A stretch of DNA of 7,500 nt from an uncultured Treponema sp. (GTDB taxonomy: Bacteria; Spirochaetota; Spirochaetia; Treponematales; Treponemataceae). The stretch covers positions 1 through 7,500 of the forward strand of contig CALBXN010000026.1 in the NCBI GenBank assembly GCA_937890485.1, read 5' to 3'. This document shows, in pieces, positions 6,546 to 7,500 of this stretch. Made by a program: the position numbers and the translations under genes. Below the pieces are notes generated by a model. That model saw only the letters and a list, made by a program, of their open reading frames with translations, did not search any database and was not told the origin of the DNA. How positions within the stretch are numbered: the first letter of the stretch is position 1; each line of letters begins with the position of its first letter.

Positions 6546-7500
6546 ATGAGCGATTCAAATCAATTACAACAAGATTGTCTTTGGTGTAGAAATATTATCG
6601 AAGATTGCAAAAAGGAAGTAGGAAAAAGAATTATTGGTCAAACTCAAATTTTTGACGGAATTTTTACTGCTATGATAACTGGAGGAAATATCCTCTTAGA
6701 AGGTGTTCCTGGTCTTGCAAAAACTTTAGCTGTAAAAACTTTTGCAGATATTTCAGGCTTAAGTTTTAAGAGAATTCAATTTACTCCAGATTTACTTCCT
6801 GCTGATATAACAGGAACTATGCTTTACAATCAAAGTGAAAGTAGTTTTTCTGTACGAAAAGGTCCAATTTTTACAAATATTGTTCTTGCTGATGAAATTA
6901 ACCGTTCTCCAGCAAAAGTGCAATCTGCTTTACTTGAAGCCATGGCAGAACATCAAGTTACCATTGGAGAACAAACTTATCAACTTCCAGAACCATTTTT
7001 AGTTCTTGCAACACAAAACCCAATTGAGCAAGAAGGAACATATAATCTTCCAGAAGCTGAATTGGATAGATTTTTGTTAAAAGTAAAAGTTCCATATCCA
7101 ATGCCAAATGAAGAAGTTAAAATTGTAAAAGCAGGTGGAAATCCTGAAAATATTCCTGTGCGACAAATTTTAGATAAGGAAACATTGTATAAGTGTAAAA
7201 ATTTAGTTGATTCAATCGTTTGTGATGACAGAATCATTGAATATATTGTTTCTATTATTTCTGTAACTCGTCCAGAAATTGCTGGCGCTCAAAAAGGTAA
7301 CGATATTTTGCGTTATATCAGTTATGGTGCTTCTCCTAGAGCAAGCATTGCATTGGCAAAATGTGCAAAAGCTCATGCTTTATTCCAAGGTAGAACTTTT
7401 GTTTTGCCAGAAGATGTAAAAGTTAATAAAGCAGAACTTCTAGGAAGTTGCGTAACAGTAGATTTGTCTATAGAACTTTTAAATTATACAGAAGATCAAG
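6546..7500 (+). CDS. MoxR-family AAA+ ATPase, cut by right window edge
   Basis: Cytosolic AAA+ ATPase of the AAA_3/MoxR type, thought to act as a chaperone-like factor with von Willebrand A domain partners. 318 residues are visible; the family is usually about 320-340, so only the tail is missing. Motifs in order are IIGQ (29-32), Walker A GVPGLAKT (53-60), Walker B VLADEINR (113-120, D116/E117), sensor 1 ATQNP (155-159), EQEGTYNLPEAELDRF (161-176) and sensor 2 GASPRA (261-266, R265). After VLPEDVK the usual LRHR box is replaced by LLGSC (298-302), which is unusual. Three cysteines (C11, C14, C21) cluster near the N-terminus. The ATG at 6546 has AGAGG (6535-6539) 6 nt upstream. The 87-bp gap to the divergent aminotransferase shows no convincing plus-strand promoter. 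Downstream partners (DUF58, vWA) are expected but unseen. Confidence 0.93.
   Translation, partial: MSDSNQLQQDCLWCRNIIEDCKKEVGKRIIGQTQIFDGIFTAMITGGNILLEGVPGLAKTLAVKTFADISGLSFKRIQFTPDLLPADITGTMLYNQSESSFSVRKGPIFTNIVLADEINRSPAKVQSALLEAMAEHQVTIGEQTYQLPEPFLVLATQNPIEQEGTYNLPEAELDRFLLKVKVPYPMPNEEVKIVKAGGNPENIPVRQILDKETLYKCKNLVDSIVCDDRIIEYIVSIISVTRPEIAGAQKGNDILRYISYGASPRASIALAKCAKAHALFQGRTFVLPEDVKVNKAELLGSCVTVDLSIELLNYTEDQ

Noticed and set aside
5200..6549. Plus-strand frames opposite the aminotransferase (5200-5397 and 6229-6474)
   Set aside because: Antisense to a clear PLP enzyme with no recognisable product; only the short 3' end after 6475 merited a comment.
6980..7237. Minus-strand frame inside the MoxR gene
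   Set aside because: Antisense to conserved MoxR motifs (sensor 1 region); no Shine-Dalgarno and no family resemblance.
7401..7500. Frameshift in the MoxR gene near its 3' end to explain the missing LRHR box
   Set aside because: The other forward frames either hit stops quickly or give a basic sequence no closer to the family, while the main frame stays open and alignable.
1..7500. CRISPR array, insertion sequence, prophage or a novel defence system
   Set aside because: No regularly spaced repeats, transposase, integrase, nuclease or toxin-like genes are visible; MoxR here has no visible defence partners.

Overview
This 7.5 kb window is AT-rich, densely packed bacterial DNA with six protein-coding genes, two of them cut by the window edges. 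The low-GC codon use, the GTP-type phosphoenolpyruvate carboxykinase, an antiporter fused to a PTS EIIA domain and a lipoprotein with a relaxed lipobox (FSFSC) together suggest a spirochaete, most likely Treponema. That assignment is inferred from protein character; no rRNA or other marker is present.

Layout. Positions 1-1120 (minus strand) hold the N-terminal 373 residues of GTP-dependent PEP carboxykinase (pckG). A 216-bp divergent intergenic region follows, with candidate promoters for both flanking genes and a small stem-loop just upstream of the pckG Shine-Dalgarno. Positions 1349-3421 (plus) encode a CPA2-type cation/proton antiporter with a C-terminal PTS EIIA type-2 domain. It ends 5 bp from a convergent gene and seems to use a Rho-independent terminator lying inside that neighbour's coding sequence. 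Positions 6458-3427 (minus) look like a three-gene operon, read leftward: a class I/II PLP aminotransferase, a solute-binding lipoprotein overlapping it by 14 nt, and a 133-residue protein of unknown function whose ribosome-binding site and start codon lie inside a long hairpin. Positions 6546-7500 (plus) carry a MoxR-family AAA+ ATPase, cut at its C-terminus and divergent from the aminotransferase.

How the genes may work together. pckG interconverts oxaloacetate and PEP, and PEP is the phosphoryl donor of the PTS. The divergent antiporter ends in a domain that would accept that phosphate, so the pair could couple PEP status to cation/pH homeostasis (inference). The lipoprotein has no ABC permease or ATPase gene beside it, so it either serves a remote transporter or has another surface role; its coupling to an aminotransferase hints at amino-acid metabolism but proves nothing. 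MoxR ATPases usually precede DUF58 and von Willebrand A domain genes, which would lie beyond the right edge.

No rRNA, tRNA, CRISPR array, insertion sequence or prophage signature was seen. Most of the window is ordinary core metabolism and transport. The most noteworthy signals are regulatory: the start-codon hairpin of the small unknown gene, the terminator embedded in an opposing gene, and a probable near-leaderless aminotransferase transcript.
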